The notes: a model not told the origin generated them from the letters alone. 64,000 bases of DNA from Eurosta solidaginis (GCF_040869045.1 NC_090320.1:247938978-248002977); one strand, 5' to 3'; positions 12,760 to 24,060 are shown, numbered from the stretch's first letter. Program-made: numbers and translations.

Positions 12760-12868
12760 AGTTATGCACTTTTTATCGAAATATTATCGATATGTTATCG
12801 AAATCATTGATTTTTGGCCGAAAAATATCGATTTGTTGTTGAAAAGTTGTCCTTATTTTTTCGATACT
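12760..12868. repeat. TATCGAT-rich stretch, left of SINE
   Basis: Repeated TATCGAT/TTATCGA words at ~10-20 bp intervals. It continues after the SINE at 13251, so the SINE split one block. Confidence 0.6.
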
Positions 12869-12877
12869 AAAAAGATA

Positions 12878-13241
12878 GGCGGCCACCGTGGTGTGATGGT
12901 AGCGTGCTCCGCCTATCACACCTTATGCCCTGGGTTCAACTCCCGGGCAAAGCAACATCAAAATTTTAGAAATAAGATTTTTCAATTAGAAGAAAATTTT
13001 TCTAAGCGGGGTCGCCCCTCGGCAGTGTCTGGCAAGCGCTCCGATTGTATTTCTGCCATGAAAAGCTCTCAGTGAAAACTCATCTGCCTTGCAGATGCCG
13101 TTCGGAGTCGGCATAAAACATGTAGGTCCCGTCCGGCCAATTTGTAGGGAAAAATCAAGAGGAGCACGACGCAAATTGGAAGAGAAGCTCGGCCTTAGAT
13201 CTCTTCGGAGGATATCGCGCCTTACATTTATTTATTTATTT
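12878..13241 (+). mobile_element. tRNA-derived SINE with target duplication
   Basis: The 5' region is tRNA-like: an A-box-like GTGATGGTAGCGTG and a good B box GGGTTCAACTCCC (12931-12943). The body contains CTCATCTGCCTTGCAGATGC, and the 3' end is an ATTT repeat. The element is flanked by AAAAAGATA at 12869-12877 and again at 13242-13250, a 9 bp target duplication (possibly 11 bp) of the type LINE machinery makes. Related copies lie at 61291-61610 (+), 28595-28790 (-) and 31130-31260 (-). Confidence 0.85.
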
Positions 13242-13250
13242 AAAAAGATA

Positions 13251-13700
13251 GATTTCGATAACATATCGATAGCTTTTTGGTAACACCTGATATTTTTTCG
13301 TTAAAAAATCGATAAAATTTCAATAACAAGTCGATAATTTTCGATAAAAAATCATATTTTTTCTTTGTTCTTACAAAGCACCGCCGCTGTCGCTACGTGT
13401 TGCTGGGTATCACCCAGTAGTATCACTCAGTAGAACACTACATAAAATTAAAATCCAAGCGATCATATTGGATATGCTCTGTAGGAAGAAGCAAACAAAA
13501 TTTCGACTTGTAAAATTATCGACCATTTATTGCAATTTTATGGATGTGTTAATGAACAAAAAACGATATATTACCAAAAACTTATCGAAAGCTATCCTTC
13601 ATCCATATCGACAACTTTTCTACAACAAATCGATACTTCTCGGCAACAAACCAATGTATTTGTTGATATGCTATCGATAACTTTTCGATAACAAGTTTTT
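13251..13700. repeat. TATCGAT-rich stretch, right of SINE
   Basis: Many copies of words such as AACATATCGATAG, TCGATAATTTTCGATAA and GCTATCGATAACTTTTCG are spread over 13251-13345 and 13490-13700. The unit is irregular (about 15-25 bp). Similar stretches are at 34330-34560 and 56320-56620. The 70-codon frame at 13468-13680 is repeat translation. Confidence 0.6.
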
Positions 13701-13873
13701 AACTCATTTAACTTCGTTTACAGTAAATCTGTAAACTTACGGTGTAAAAAGAAGTGTACATTTTGATTGTCACTCCATAACTCGAGAACGGCTCGACAGA
13801 TTGCCATGAAATTTTTAGGAAAGATACAGGAAGGAGAGGTGATGGTTAGTTGATTTTGAAATCCCAAATCGGT

Positions 13874-15276
13874 TTAGCCATATATATATAAAAATCAAAT
13901 TCTGTGTGTGTGTTCGCTATGGAAACGTATTTCCCACACATCAATCATCACCAAATCCTTCGATCAACGGGAAGGTTTTAGGCTAAAAATAATGTCGATA
14001 TATAAAAGGGGCGTGGCACCTCCCATACAAATGGAATCTTTGGTACTGCATACCTTTGAAGGTATACATGCCAGAACATTGAAATTCAATGAGGAGTTAT
14101 ATGAGGTCAATCCCTAACACCACCAAGAAAATGCGGAATTTGGAGATAGGGGGCGTGGCACCTCCCATACAAATGGAATCTTTAGTAATGTATAACTTTG
14201 AAGGTATACATGCCAGAACATTGAAATTCAGTAAGGAGTTATATATGGTCAATCCCTAACACCACCAAGAAAAGGCGGAATTGGGAAAAAGGGGGCGTGG
14301 AACCTCCCATTCAAATGGAATCTTTGGTACTGCATAACTTTGAAGGTATACATGCCAGAACATTGAAATTCAGTAAGGAGTTATTTGAGGTCAATTCTTA
14401 ACACCACCAAGAAAATATGGAATTGGGAAAAAGGGGGCGTGGCACCACCCATACAAATGGAATCTTTGGTACTGCATACCTTTGAAGGTATACATGCCAG
14501 AACATTGAAATTCAATGAGGAGTTATATGAGGTCAATCCCTAACACCACCAAGAAAATGCGGAATTTGGAGAAGGGGGCGTGGCACCACCCATACAAATG
14601 GAATCTTTGGTACTGCATACCTTTGAAGGTATACATGCCAGAACATTGAAATTCAATGAGGAGTTATATGAGGTCAATCCCTAACACCACCAAGAAAATG
14701 CGGAATTTGGAGAAAGGGGGCGTGGCACCTCCCATACAAATGGAATCTTTAGTAATGCATAACTTTGAAGGTATACATGCCAGAACATTGAAATTCAGTA
14801 AGGAGTGATATGAGGTCAATCCCTAACACCACCAAGAAAATGCGGAATTGGGAAAAAGGGGGCGTGAAACCTCCCATTCAAATGGAATCTTTGGTACTGC
14901 ATAACTTTGAAGGTATACATGCCAGAACATTGAAATTCAGTAAGGAGTTATTTGAGGTCAATTCTTAACACCACCAAGAAAATATGGAATTGGGAAAAAG
15001 GGGGCGTGGTACCTCCCATAAAAATGGAATATATTATACTGCATATATCTGGATATCGTAATGGTAGGATAATTAAAATTGGTAAGGAGCTATGTGACGT
15101 TAAGTCCTAAAACCTCCAGTAAAATGTGGAATGGGGAAAAACTATGGCTGCCGTACAAACTTCAGTTATTTTAACACCTAAAGTTTGACTGCATTGTTGA
15201 GTTTAGCTGTTATGGCTTTTGGACGTTTAGGAATCCGCCGCTGTTAAAAAAATTGTTTAGCTTCAGTCTATCTACA
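13874..15276 (+). mobile_element. Helitron-like non-autonomous element with 142-bp array
   Basis: Begins with ATATATATAAAAATCAAATTC, the same 5' phrase as the adjacent element at 15277 and like known Helitron 5' ends. It then has an internal tandem array and a unique tail. No 3' terminus of its own is seen before the next element starts, so it may be 3'-truncated or share the 3' end at 15895. Confidence 0.6.
14009..15145 (+). repeat. 142-bp tandem array, eight units
   Basis: GGGGGCGTGG-type words recur at about 14008, 14150, 14291, 14433, 14574, 14717, 14858 and 15000, a spacing of 141-143 bp. Each unit contains GGTATACATGCCAGAACATT and CCCTAACACCACCAAG. The last unit is the most diverged. 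Confidence 0.9.
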
Positions 15277-15895
15277 TCTTCTATAAAAATCAAATTCTGT
15301 GTGTGTTCCCTATGAAAACGTGTTTACTATACTTCGATCATCACCAAGTTTTGGCTCGAGGTTCCTTCGATCAAGACGAAAGTTTTTCATATTTCAGAAT
15401 TAAGAATTTTAAATTTAAATGTTTTTGTTTTTTGGCTATGCGAAAGAACTATCTTAGCTCCCAAAAATGATCATGTTAACAAAATCAATGATCGCTTTCA
15501 AAATCAATTTCCTGGTGAAGTGACGAAATATAAATCGATCGACACAGTTACAGATGAAGAGAAAATTGTGAATTATCCAAATGAATTTCTATACTCCTTA
15601 GAACCAAAAAGAATGCCTGCGCAAATATCAACTTTGAAAATTGGCTCACCAGTCATGCTTCTTCGGAATGTAATCAAAGCAACTATCATCAGCGGTAAAA
15701 GCAATACAATAATATAAAATAAGATACAATAAGATACAAGAATAAAATGTTTTAACAGAAAATTTCACCAAATATGCGTACAAAATTCAATTCAATTTAC
15801 AGAACAATAAATTAAATTATCAACAAGCAAAACAGAAAAAATAACGCAACATCCATTCGATCTCTGGCGTTACAACGTGCGCCTGGTAAAGCTAG
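15277..15895 (+). mobile_element. Helitron, internally deleted
   Basis: The 5' end is TCTTCTATAAAAATCAAATT at 15277, preceded by A. The 3' end is CTAG at 15892-15895, followed by T. About 10 nt upstream of that end, GGCG and CGCC can pair around a ~10 nt loop. A 5' TC, a 3' hairpin plus CTRR, insertion between A and T and no target duplication are the Helitron hallmarks. The interior keeps a fragment of the Rep/helicase gene. Confidence 0.75.
15442..15717 (+). pseudogene. Helitron Rep/helicase, C-terminal PIF1-like fragment
   Basis: Translation from 15442 gives ERTILAPKNDHVNKIND, then KSIDTV, NYPNEFLYSL, MPAQISTLKIGSPVMLLRN and a stop at 15715-15717. This follows the order of the C-terminal PIF1-like helicase region of Helitron transposases (APKND...SIDTV...NYP-EFL...LK-G-P-MLLRN). 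The Rep endonuclease and helicase motifs I-IV are missing, so it cannot act alone. The frame is open over its 91 codons, so the loss was by internal deletion. Confidence 0.8.
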
Positions 15896-16666
15896 TATAT
15901 GTACATATATGTTAAAGGTGATTAATATATTTGAACACATCGCTTGTGAGAACTGTTATTTGTGATCTTTGAAAAATGTTGTAAAAAAAGTTGTCAGAGA
16001 TTTCTTTAAGAAATTTTTCACCATAGCGTAGATATATTAAGCTACAGGGAAATTAAAAGCAAAAAAAAAAAAATTTATTACACTAACAAAATTCTTTTCC
16101 CCTAATCTATCACTCTGTACGCTGCAACAATCTAAAAGGCTTGAACGATACTGCGTCATTAAAATTTTCATTACTATGCAATAAATAATGATTGATTGCA
16201 TTTTCACAGATACATGAAATGTGCGTTACTTTAAGTTTATGCGAATACAATTAAACGCCCGAAAATTTGTATGAGCGATTTAGCACACAATTGCTGTAAG
16301 TATGGAAGAAGAAAATGTTTGGCAAGGATTACAGAATTTGAGTAATATTCTTTCAATATCTTATTATTATTTTTTAAAAGCTTGCCCTCATGGATAGAGG
16401 CTTCAGTCTAACCCAGCCAGTAAAGTACAAAATGGAGTTAGTATAGGCAACGTTTCTCATCATATCTAAACTAATATATAGCTCAAAATTATCGAGAGAG
16501 AGGATTTCCAGAAGATGTCTGGCCCAGTCTGTCATGCCAACCTTGTGTTTCGAAAGTACACCTCTTTCGTGAGCTATTTATAGCAACTGATAAAAGTACA
16601 AACACTTTGCTGGCTAGGTCATCCTATGCGAATTAATGCAGAAGTCACGGTCCAAAAAAGGATACT
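15896..16666. other. Unassigned interval with faint LINE trace
   Basis: Mostly unassigned AT-rich DNA. At 16602-16660 the plus strand translates as CWLGHPMRINAEV, resembling the WLGH-MRM segment near the C-terminus of the LINE at 23576, so an old remnant of that family is possible. Confidence 0.35.
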
Positions 16667-17001
16667 GATTGGAGAATGAAATTGGATATCAGCTTGAGAA
16701 TTAACTGGTTTAAGAATAACTAGATAATGATGTTGGACATCACCTCCGGAACTAGATATACATATGTCGCTGGAGTATCTTTATAAATGTTTGCTGGGTA
16801 AGCAAACACCAGTTGTTGTCGTATCTACAAATTATATAGATAAAAAAATACTAAGGTTGCCGTACAAAAAAGCCTACCCCAAAGGCGGCCTTAAACTGTG
16901 ACTGAAAAACTGCTCAGTGGTGTAACTGGAGTTTAAATTTGAATAGAGTTTAAGCAAACATAGGTTAAGCTTAGCTTAACCAACTACTGAAAAACCGGGC
17001 C
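16667..17001 (-). mobile_element. PIF/Harbinger-like MITE, truncated
   Basis: This is the reverse complement of the first ~340 bp of the complete element at 48615-49648. It ends with the terminal inverted repeat TACTGAAAAACCGGGCC at 16985-17001. Internal landmarks shared with the complete copy are ACTGCTCAGT, CCCAAAGGCGG-CCTTAAACTGTGACTG and ACATTTA...CTGGTGTT-type words. The other end is lost. Confidence 0.7.
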
Positions 17002-17002
17002 T

Positions 17003-18966
17003 GAAAGAAATAAACGTGCTTTTAGACTGACATACATAAATAGCTACACTTCATGCGGTGATGATTTCTCTAGCGATGATCAAGATATTGCCAACTTCTT
17101 TGCACAATTTTTCAATTCCAACTATTTCGCTGAATTCATTTCTTTGTCTAATGAATACCCGTATCAACTTAAATCAGTTAACGCAATTAATATTGCAGCA
17201 ATATCTCCTGAGTAGGTTTTTTCCGATTTAACGTCTTTGAAGGAATCTTATAAATATGGCCCTGACCTCATTCCCACATGTTTTCTTAAAAAATGCGCTG
17301 AACATATTCATCAGCCCTCACTGACATATTCAATGTGTCTCTAAAACATGGTGTTTTTCCTGCTGCTTGGAAGGAATCTTTTCTTATACCCCTTCATAAA
17401 AACGGCAATAGGTCATATGTAGAAAATTATCGAGGAATTGCAAAATTGTCTGTCATCCCAAAGGTATTTGAAGCCATTGTTACTAATCAGCCAACATTTA
17501 CCATTTCTGCGTTGATTACAGAATCACAGCACGGGTTCTGTAAAGGCAAAGCTGCCATTACCAACCTAATTGAATTCACAATTCATGTTTCTAATGCATT
17601 TAGAGAAAATCTTCACACCGATGTTATATACACTGATTTCAGTAAAGCATTTGATAAAGTTTCCCACTCCTTGCTTATCCACAAGCTTGATCGACTGTGC
17701 TCCAACCTGGTCTCACGCAGTGGATCTCGTCGTATCTCTGCGGTCGAACGCAAAAAGTTTTTTTTTAAAAGACTCTATCAAATGTTATTGATGTTCCCTC
17801 TGGCGTCCCACACGGCAGTCATTTCGGTCCAATTCTGTTATTGCAATTTATTAATGATATCTGTACCACAATAAAATATTCCAAAATTTTAATGTATGCT
17901 GATGATGTAAAACTTTTTAGGTCCTATGCGTCTATTGATGAACGTCCTTTGATTCAAGCGCATTTAAGCTGCTTAGTTGCTTGGTGCAACGCAAACTCAA
18001 TGCCGCTGAACCTCAATAAATGTACATTCATGTGCCTCGTACGTAATTAATAATTTTTGTCTTGTATCAGTAAATTATTTTGTTGACTTGGGAGTCACGA
18101 TGCATGCTAAACTTAGTTTCAACCTTGATATTATGGCTACTGTCAGTAAGGCTAGAGTTGTTCTATCATTCATGAAAAAATGGTCTAAAGAATTTAGTGA
18201 CCCTTATGTATCTAAAGCCCTTTTTACCACATTAGTTAGACCGATACTAGAATACGGATCAATAGTCTCGAATCCGCGATATCATGCAGATAGACTAGAG
18301 TCAATACAGAAGCAATTTTTACTTTTTTCTTTTAGGAATTTTCATTGGGACTCTGGGTATAATCTTCCACCTTATACTAGTCGGTTAAAGCTTATCAATC
18401 TTCCAACTCTCGCAAGTCATAGAGAAATGCTAGGCGTATTATCACGGCTAAACTACTGAATGTACTGATTTCTAGCCCCTTTCTTTTGAACGAAGTAAAC
18501 TTCAATGTCCCATCACGAGCGTCTAGACATTATAAACCTCTTCTTTTGAGGCAGTGCAGAACTAATTTCGAATTAAATGAAGCTTTTCGGTGTTTGTGTC
18601 ATGATTTTAACTCTCATTCGAACTCATTTGATATAACAGATTCACTTATTACTATAAAGAAAACTGTCCTATCCTATCTTAACTCGCAACAAAATAAAAA
18701 ATAACAAATAAAATAAAAAATCTTTATATAAATTGTTCACTTATTTAACAATGTAGTATATGTATTATTTCCAACTGTTATGTATAATACAGAGCTGATG
18801 ATATTTATTCTGTAGCTGAGCAGTTTTAGATCTCAACGCTTAACAAACCTCTGCCTATCAACAACTCGGCAAAAAAAAAATCCGTACGTCATACGGATGC
18901 GCCCCTCGTGTCGGTTGGGCGGGCTTTGGAGGGTATTTATCCGTTGGGTTTATTATTATTATTATA
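17003..18966 (+). mobile_element. Broken LINE with (TTA)n tail
   Basis: A 5'-truncated non-LTR element that starts directly after the Harbinger-like fragment, in the region between endonuclease and reverse transcriptase. It runs through RT and thumb regions, with a 3' untranslated part (18705-18945) ending in a TTATTATTATTATTATAAA tail near 18950-18966. At least four frame breaks and an early in-frame stop (near 17212) show age. Confidence 0.8.
17035..18704 (+). pseudogene. LINE reverse transcriptase, frameshifted
   Basis: Fragments appear in order. The first is a linker with NFFAQFFNSNY and KYGPDLIPTCFLKKC. Next comes VFPAAWKESFLIPLHKNG with NYRGIAKLSVIPKVFE (RT fingers), then VIYTDFSKAFDKVSH (motif A with catalytic Asp), VPHGSHFGPILL (motif B) and MYADDVKLF (motif C, both Asp kept). 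RPILEYGSIV lies in the thumb, and a C-terminal segment follows at 18486-18704. Frames change near 17300, 17700, 17790, 18050 and 18460. The GNRSYVENYRGIA style is seen in jockey-superfamily LINEs; the clade is not certain. Confidence 0.85.
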
Positions 18967-19440
18967 AATATCGATGTTTCATGCATACATTTACAATTGG
19001 GATAGCTTTATTTTATACATGGAAAAAAATCTGGAAAAGCCTTCGGAAAAAAATGTTTCCAAAAATCAATACTAATTTTGAGAGACTTAAAACTTGATCT
19101 TTGAAAAAATTTATTGGGCTACAACACCGCATGCTCAAAAGAATTTAGAAAACTCTAAATAAAAGCTCGAAACTCATAGAAGTATTTTCTTAAATTATTG
19201 AAAATAATAAAAGTAAGAATTGAATTGACGAAGTTTGATAAAAACTACCACTGCTATTTTTTTGCTCGCTGCTATACATTTATGTCTTGTATATAAGTGT
19301 TTGCTTTAATTAATCTATAAGTGCTACACAGCATTAGTTTTTCACTACACTTTCCAAGTGTAAACAATCATTCTACTTAATCAACGCTTACAGCTACAAT
19401 AAAGTTCATGCACTTACAAACTTAGTATCGAAATATATGT
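18967..19440 (+). repeat. Dispersed repeat S (copy 1) and unassigned flank
   Basis: 19005-19180 shares an order of words with the reverse complement of 28010-28200: CCTTCGGAAAAAAA, TTTTGAGAGA and ATTGGGCTACAAC. The rest of the interval is unassigned. Confidence 0.5.
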
Positions 19441-19448
19441 ATGTACAT

Positions 19449-19825
19449 TAGGGCGGGTCGATTTAAAAATCGCTCATTGCTCTGTGAAAATCGTATTCTA
19501 AGGATCAAAATAAGAAACTTTGCCGAAGGAAGGGGGGTTCCAGGTGGTGTGCCACTGGCATCGCTGGGTCGGGCCTCCAAAGTTAGTGGGGGTCGGTCAT
19601 ACATTTCAACTCGATTGGAGCACTCTAAATGGGTCAAAGTGGGATTTTTCAAAATTTGCCCCTACCCAAAAGTTCGACCCAAATTGGGGGGGGGGGGGGG
19701 GGGGGTGGGGGCATCGTTTTAGAGGTATGGTTCCTTCGGCAAAGTTTCTTATTTTGATACCTAGAATATGATTTTCACACAGCAATGGGCGATTTTTTTG
19801 CCTCCCCACAAATCGACCCGCCCTA
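19449..19825. mobile_element. hAT-like long-TIR element with 8-bp TSD
   Basis: The terminal repeats are TAGGGCGGGTCGATTT (left) and AAATCGACCCGCCCTA (right), flanked on both sides by ATGTACAT (19441-19448 and 19826-19833). An 8 bp duplication is characteristic of hAT (and P) transposons. The 377 bp element has no coding capacity. A run of 20 G lies at 19686-19705. Copies or ends of the family are at 31471-32105, 39722 and probably 47885. Confidence 0.85.
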
Positions 19826-19833
19826 ATGTACAT

Positions 19834-20096
19834 ATGTTTGTGATGCATAAACATTTCCATTAAAATAGAGCACATTTTATGTCTGCTTAGTAATTCATCT
19901 TTGCTACTTTGCAAATTATTATACCCATCACCCGCATATTTAAACGCTTACATAAGACGTAGGTGTGCAATAAAATTTATATAGATACGAATATAGAATG
20001 TACTACTTATATTGCCTTTTGTACGCAAATTTATGTATATTCACGTTCGGTTTGTTTGAATGTAGGAGTGAAACGGGACTAAAATGAAATATAATT
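19834..20096. other. Unassigned interval
   Basis: AT-rich sequence without recognisable features. Confidence 0.3.
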
Positions 20097-22176
20097 CCCA
20101 GCCAGCATTTTTTGAAAATTTTGATCAAAAAATATTCAAATATCATACCCCAAGATGATTAAAAACGTTCAAACTTAAAAGCATTTTCTGTACGAAAATT
20201 AATGTATCGTCGGGAGAAAATGTACCATAAATGTGATTATTCTTGAATAATCATTTATGATTCATACATATATCGATACGCTTTTTGTTCATATTTGATA
20301 TCATTGTAAAATTGAGCTTTAATTGTTTTGAGTAATATTTGACTGCATTTCACAAACATTTTTTGATCATATTTGTGAACACATTTCAATAGTTTTGGTT
20401 GAGATTTTTGAATGATTTTGGAATACCATTATCATGCATTTATTCTTCATATCTCATTCATTCACTACATAATAATCTTATTTCATCAGGGGAAGAAAGC
20501 ATGCGGAAGTGAGCTATTTGAACCAAAGGTAATTCGCAAACAAACTTGGCCGCATCAGCTATGATCGCCAACATCTTAAAATACGATATGGTACGGGATG
20601 TTGAAGCCATATCCAAGTACATATGTCAAGAGAGTATCACTTACCTGGGGTTTAAATAGTTCACAACCTTTGTATTGTCTAATAGTTGGATATGTATTTT
20701 CTGGGAAGCCGAAGGTGGAGAAATGGTATATTCGGAGCAGTATGTATATTATTTCTTGCCCCCCTTTGCATTTAGGTGATTCAATTTTGAATTTCCGTAC
20801 ATATCAATACAATTTGTTTACTCTTTCTGACTAAATAATGAGTTATCATACAATTGAACAAAAGAAATAATCAAATATGAATACTTTTGATGATGAAAGA
20901 CTAAAAAGTATTTTTCGATCACTTTTTGGAATCATTTTTGAAGTCCTTTAATGACTAAATTTTATTATTTCATAAAAACCAACAAAAAGAATAATCAAAT
21001 ATTCTTAGCTTTGATGATCAAAAACTGAATATAGTTTTTCAATCACATTTTGGAATCATATTTGAATCAAATGTGTTTACTTTAGGTGATCAAAAATTTA
21101 TAATCATTTTTCATTCAGCTTTCTGAATCTTTTATGAATATATTTGTTGACTGAATATTGAATTTTATATTTGTTGCAATTTTACTTTTCTTTAAAAATT
21201 TTATTTTTTTCACATACACATATTTTTTCAACCATGAAGCTAAAAAAAATATATAAAAATTTGAAACTATCTTGACATACCTGGATACGGCTTCAACATC
21301 CCGTATCGTATTCGTATTTTAAGATGCAGACGATAATCCTGATGTTGGATGTTGCAGTCGCAGGTGTATATCGGTCAAGTTTTTTGCGAGTTAGCTATGG
21401 TTCGAATAGCTCACTTTGGCATTCTTTCTTCCCCTGATGAAATAAGATTATTATGTAGTGAATGAATGAGATATGAAGAATAAATGCATTATAATGGCAT
21501 TCAAAAATGATTCAAAAATCTCAACCAAAACGATTGAAATATATTCACGAATATGATCAGAAAATGACTGTGAAAAGCAGTCAAATATTACTCTAAAACT
21601 ATTAAAGCTCAATTTTACAATGACATCAAATATGAATAAAAAGCGTTTCGAAATAGGAATCATAAATGGTTATTCAAGAATAATCACATTTATGGTACAT
21701 TTTTCTCCCGACGATACATTAATTTTCGAACAGAAAATGCTTTTAAATTTGAATGTTTTTAAATATTTTTTGATCAAAATTTTCAAAAAATGCTGGCTGG
21801 GTACTGAAGAATAAAACTTCAATATATTTTTTCTGAACTTCATGATTGAAAAAATGTGTGTATGTGAAGAAATAAGATCTTCAATGAAAAGTAAAATTTT
21901 AACAAGTATAAAATTCATTATTCAGTCAACAAATATAGTCAGAAAAGATTCAGAAAGCTGAATTAAAAATGATTATAAATTAAACACATTTGATACAAAT
22001 ATTATTCCAAAATGTGATTGAAAAACTATATTCAGTTTTTGATCATCAAAAGTATTCATATTTGATTATTTCTTTTGCTCAATTGTATGATAACTCATTA
22101 TTTAGTCAGAAATAGTAATCAGATTGTATTGAGATGTAGAGAAATTCAAAATTTAATCACCTAAATGCTGAGTGGG
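20097..22176. mobile_element. TIR element, outer copy interrupted by an inverted copy of itself
   Basis: The ends are CCCAGCCAGCATTT (20097-20110) and AAATGCTGAGTGGG (22163-22176), inverted repeats with 11 of 14 matches. The left part (20097-20650) and right part (21802-22176) are both found, in the opposite orientation, in the inner copy. Joining them gives the same ~1 kb layout as the inner copy. No coding capacity is seen; the interior is full of TGATCAAAA/ATGATT-type words. Confidence 0.7.
20760..21801. mobile_element. Inner, inverted copy of the same TIR element
   Basis: It starts with a decayed terminus ending TTTGCATTTAGGTGATT and ends with AAATGCTGGCTGGG at 21788-21801. About 1042 bp. 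Read on the minus strand it repeats the outer element in order: CCAGCATTTTTTGA, CCGACGATACATTAA, TTTCATCAGGGGAAGAAAG, GGGATGTTGAAGCC, GATTCAGAAAGCTGAAT and TCACCTAAATGC. This gives a ~520 bp inverted repeat between 20097-20620 and 21275-21801. Confidence 0.7.
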
Positions 22177-22427
22177 AAAGTAGATTGCAAGAGAAAGGTT
22201 CAGTGAGTGGACATAAACCAACGTAGAAAAATTAATAGGAAAAACAGGAGATATCAGAATCAGACACTTGAAGAGCTCTATACATACATATATAGAACTT
22301 TTAAAAAACGCATATACTCCTTCGAAATCTTTTATAAGCCTCCGTGTAAATGTAAGCGCTCTGTCCAGTGAAACAATTGTGTGAACTGCGTGGGTTCACT
22401 GGGATGCATATTCACAGTACAGAGTTA
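22177..22427. other. Unassigned interval
   Basis: No feature recognised. Confidence 0.3.
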
Positions 22428-23161
22428 CAGTAGTCGCTCGCAAATTAGAACCTTCAGTAATTAGTAGTCGGTAGTCGTTGGATTTTTGTCGCGGTTCTGT
22501 ACAGTTTTTGTGTGAAATTCGATACGCGTGCACGTGTTTTGGCATTGTTTGTTTAAAAGTAAAAGTATTTCGCTGAAATGCCAAATAAACGTAAGAAAAA
22601 TACGTTGTCCTTGGAAACCAAAGTTCAGATTTTGGAAAAGTTTGACAAAGGTATTCAAGGGAAGCGGTTAGCCTAAAATTTGATGTGGCGCCATCTGCAA
22701 TCAGCTATATCAAATCGAATAAATCATCCATTTTAAACGCTGTTTCTAATACTTATCATGCGGGGCTAACAAAAAATAAATCGCTGAATATTAGTTATGC
22801 AGTATTTGATTCAATTTTGGCTTTTTTAATGTATTTCTATCGATCTTTTATGTATTTTTAATGAAAAAATATATTTATTGTAATTGGAGTTTTTGTTTTT
22901 TGGTTCTTTTTTGATTTAGGGTATATATACATATATTTATATTTAATGAAAAAAAAGGCTTGTGATATGTATTGTACTAGATTGCTACCTTATGTTTAAT
23001 GAATAAAATTTAATAAAACACAATTTCGTTGCAGTTTTTTTTAATGCAAACTGACTTAATTTTAAAGGTTTTATACAAACAAAACACGTCGAGGAATTAT
23101 AATTTTTCAGAAATTACAATCACCCTAAAACAAAGTGGTTCTAATTTGTGAGCGTGTACTG
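22428..23161 (+). mobile_element. pogo/Tigger-like element, internally deleted
   Basis: The 25 bp terminal inverted repeats begin CAGTA and share CAAATTAGAACC: left 22428-22452, right 23137-23161, with 22 of 25 matching. The left flank is TA, as for Tc1/mariner-superfamily elements; the right flank is TT, a probable mutation. At 734 bp it is far shorter than an autonomous pogo-like element (about 2 kb), and it keeps only the start of the transposase. Confidence 0.8.
22578..22850 (+). pseudogene. pogo-like transposase, N-terminal CENP-B-type HTH fragment
   Basis: From ATG 22578 the frame reads MPNKRKKNTLSLETKVQILE..., a classic start of a pogo/Tigger CENP-B N-terminal helix-turn-helix. It stops at 22674-22676. 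In another frame just downstream the domain goes on as FDVAPSAISYIKSNKSSIL, matching the recognition-helix part (S-AISYI-K). A frameshift therefore splits the DNA-binding domain. The catalytic DDE domain is deleted. The ATG was chosen because it starts the conserved KRK-LSLETK motif. Confidence 0.8.
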
Positions 23162-23575
23162 TTCGAAATATATAGCGCAGACAACAAGTTATGTAATTAT
23201 TCCAAAATTAATAGCACAATGCTAGCGTTGGTGGAAGGCATTACATTCATATGTATGCACAGCAGCGAACACGAAAATAGCAGTGGCAATTTTTATCAAA
23301 TTTCGTCAATTCACTTTTTCCAATTTTTGTTTTCGATGATTCAAGACTAAAATCTCCCCGCTTAATAATACAAAAAACATTCATTATTTAATTTTTATTA
23401 AATAGAACAAGGCAAAACCAGTTCATTAATATGAACCTGTCAACAATAAAACGTAGCTTTGGTACAAGTGGTACGTAATAGGTGTACATATGTGCTGTCC
23501 AAAGAATAAATCTATGCAAAGAAGGCAATTGTGTTAATGCTGGTTTCCAATCAGCTCTGAAATCCAGCGAAGACT
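23162..23575. other. Unassigned interval
   Basis: AT-rich sequence. The 71-codon frame at 23135-23350 starts inside the pogo terminal repeat and has no domain. Confidence 0.3.
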
Positions 23576-24060
23576 AACTCTTGCCAATAAATGCTACTTT
23601 GGACTAGGTAGGCGTACTGTCCGTACTGCTATATGGTGCAGAAGCATGGAACATAACAACACCAGATGAAGCCACTCTGGGAGTGTTCGAGAGAAAAAAG
23701 AAAAGTTCTTCGAAATATTTACGGACCTCTACGCCTTGACGATGGCGAGTACCGAAAAAGATTTAATAATGAGCTGTACGAGCTTTACGCATACATCGAC
23801 ATAGTCCAGCGAATTAAAACGCAGCGGCACGCTGGCTAGGCCATGTTATGCGAATGAAAGATAACGCTCCGGCTAAGAAAATATTTTTATCGGAACCCGC
23901 CTATGGAAGCAGAGCCAGAGGCCGGCACCTACTCCACTGGCAGGACCAGGTGGAAAACGATGTATACTCCCTTCGTGTGACCAATTGGCGCCAATTGGCA
24001 GAGCGAAGAAGCGACTTGTTGGACGACCATAATCGTTTAAACGGTTAAGTAAGTAAAGAA
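23576..24060 (+). pseudogene. LINE C-terminal fragment with 3' tail
   Basis: Frames on the plus strand give LLYGAEAWNITTPDEATL, VLRNIYGPLRLDDGEY, FNNELYELY, a RWLGHVMRM-type region and then (open frame 23848-24048) RMKDNAPAKKIFLSEPAYGS, VENDVYSLRVTNWRQLAERR and NRLNG before the stop. The 3' end is TTAAGTAAGTAA. This is the region after the RT thumb of a LINE family (possibly RTE-like; clade not certain). At least three frame breaks. Same family as 12546-12755 and probably 53300-53930. Confidence 0.75.

Noticed and set aside
12878..12950. Functional tRNA gene
   Set aside because: The B box is good but the arms do not close and a SINE body with tail and target duplication follows.
13874..15720. 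Captured host gene in the Helitron
   Set aside because: The only coding remnant matches the Helitron's own helicase, not a host gene.
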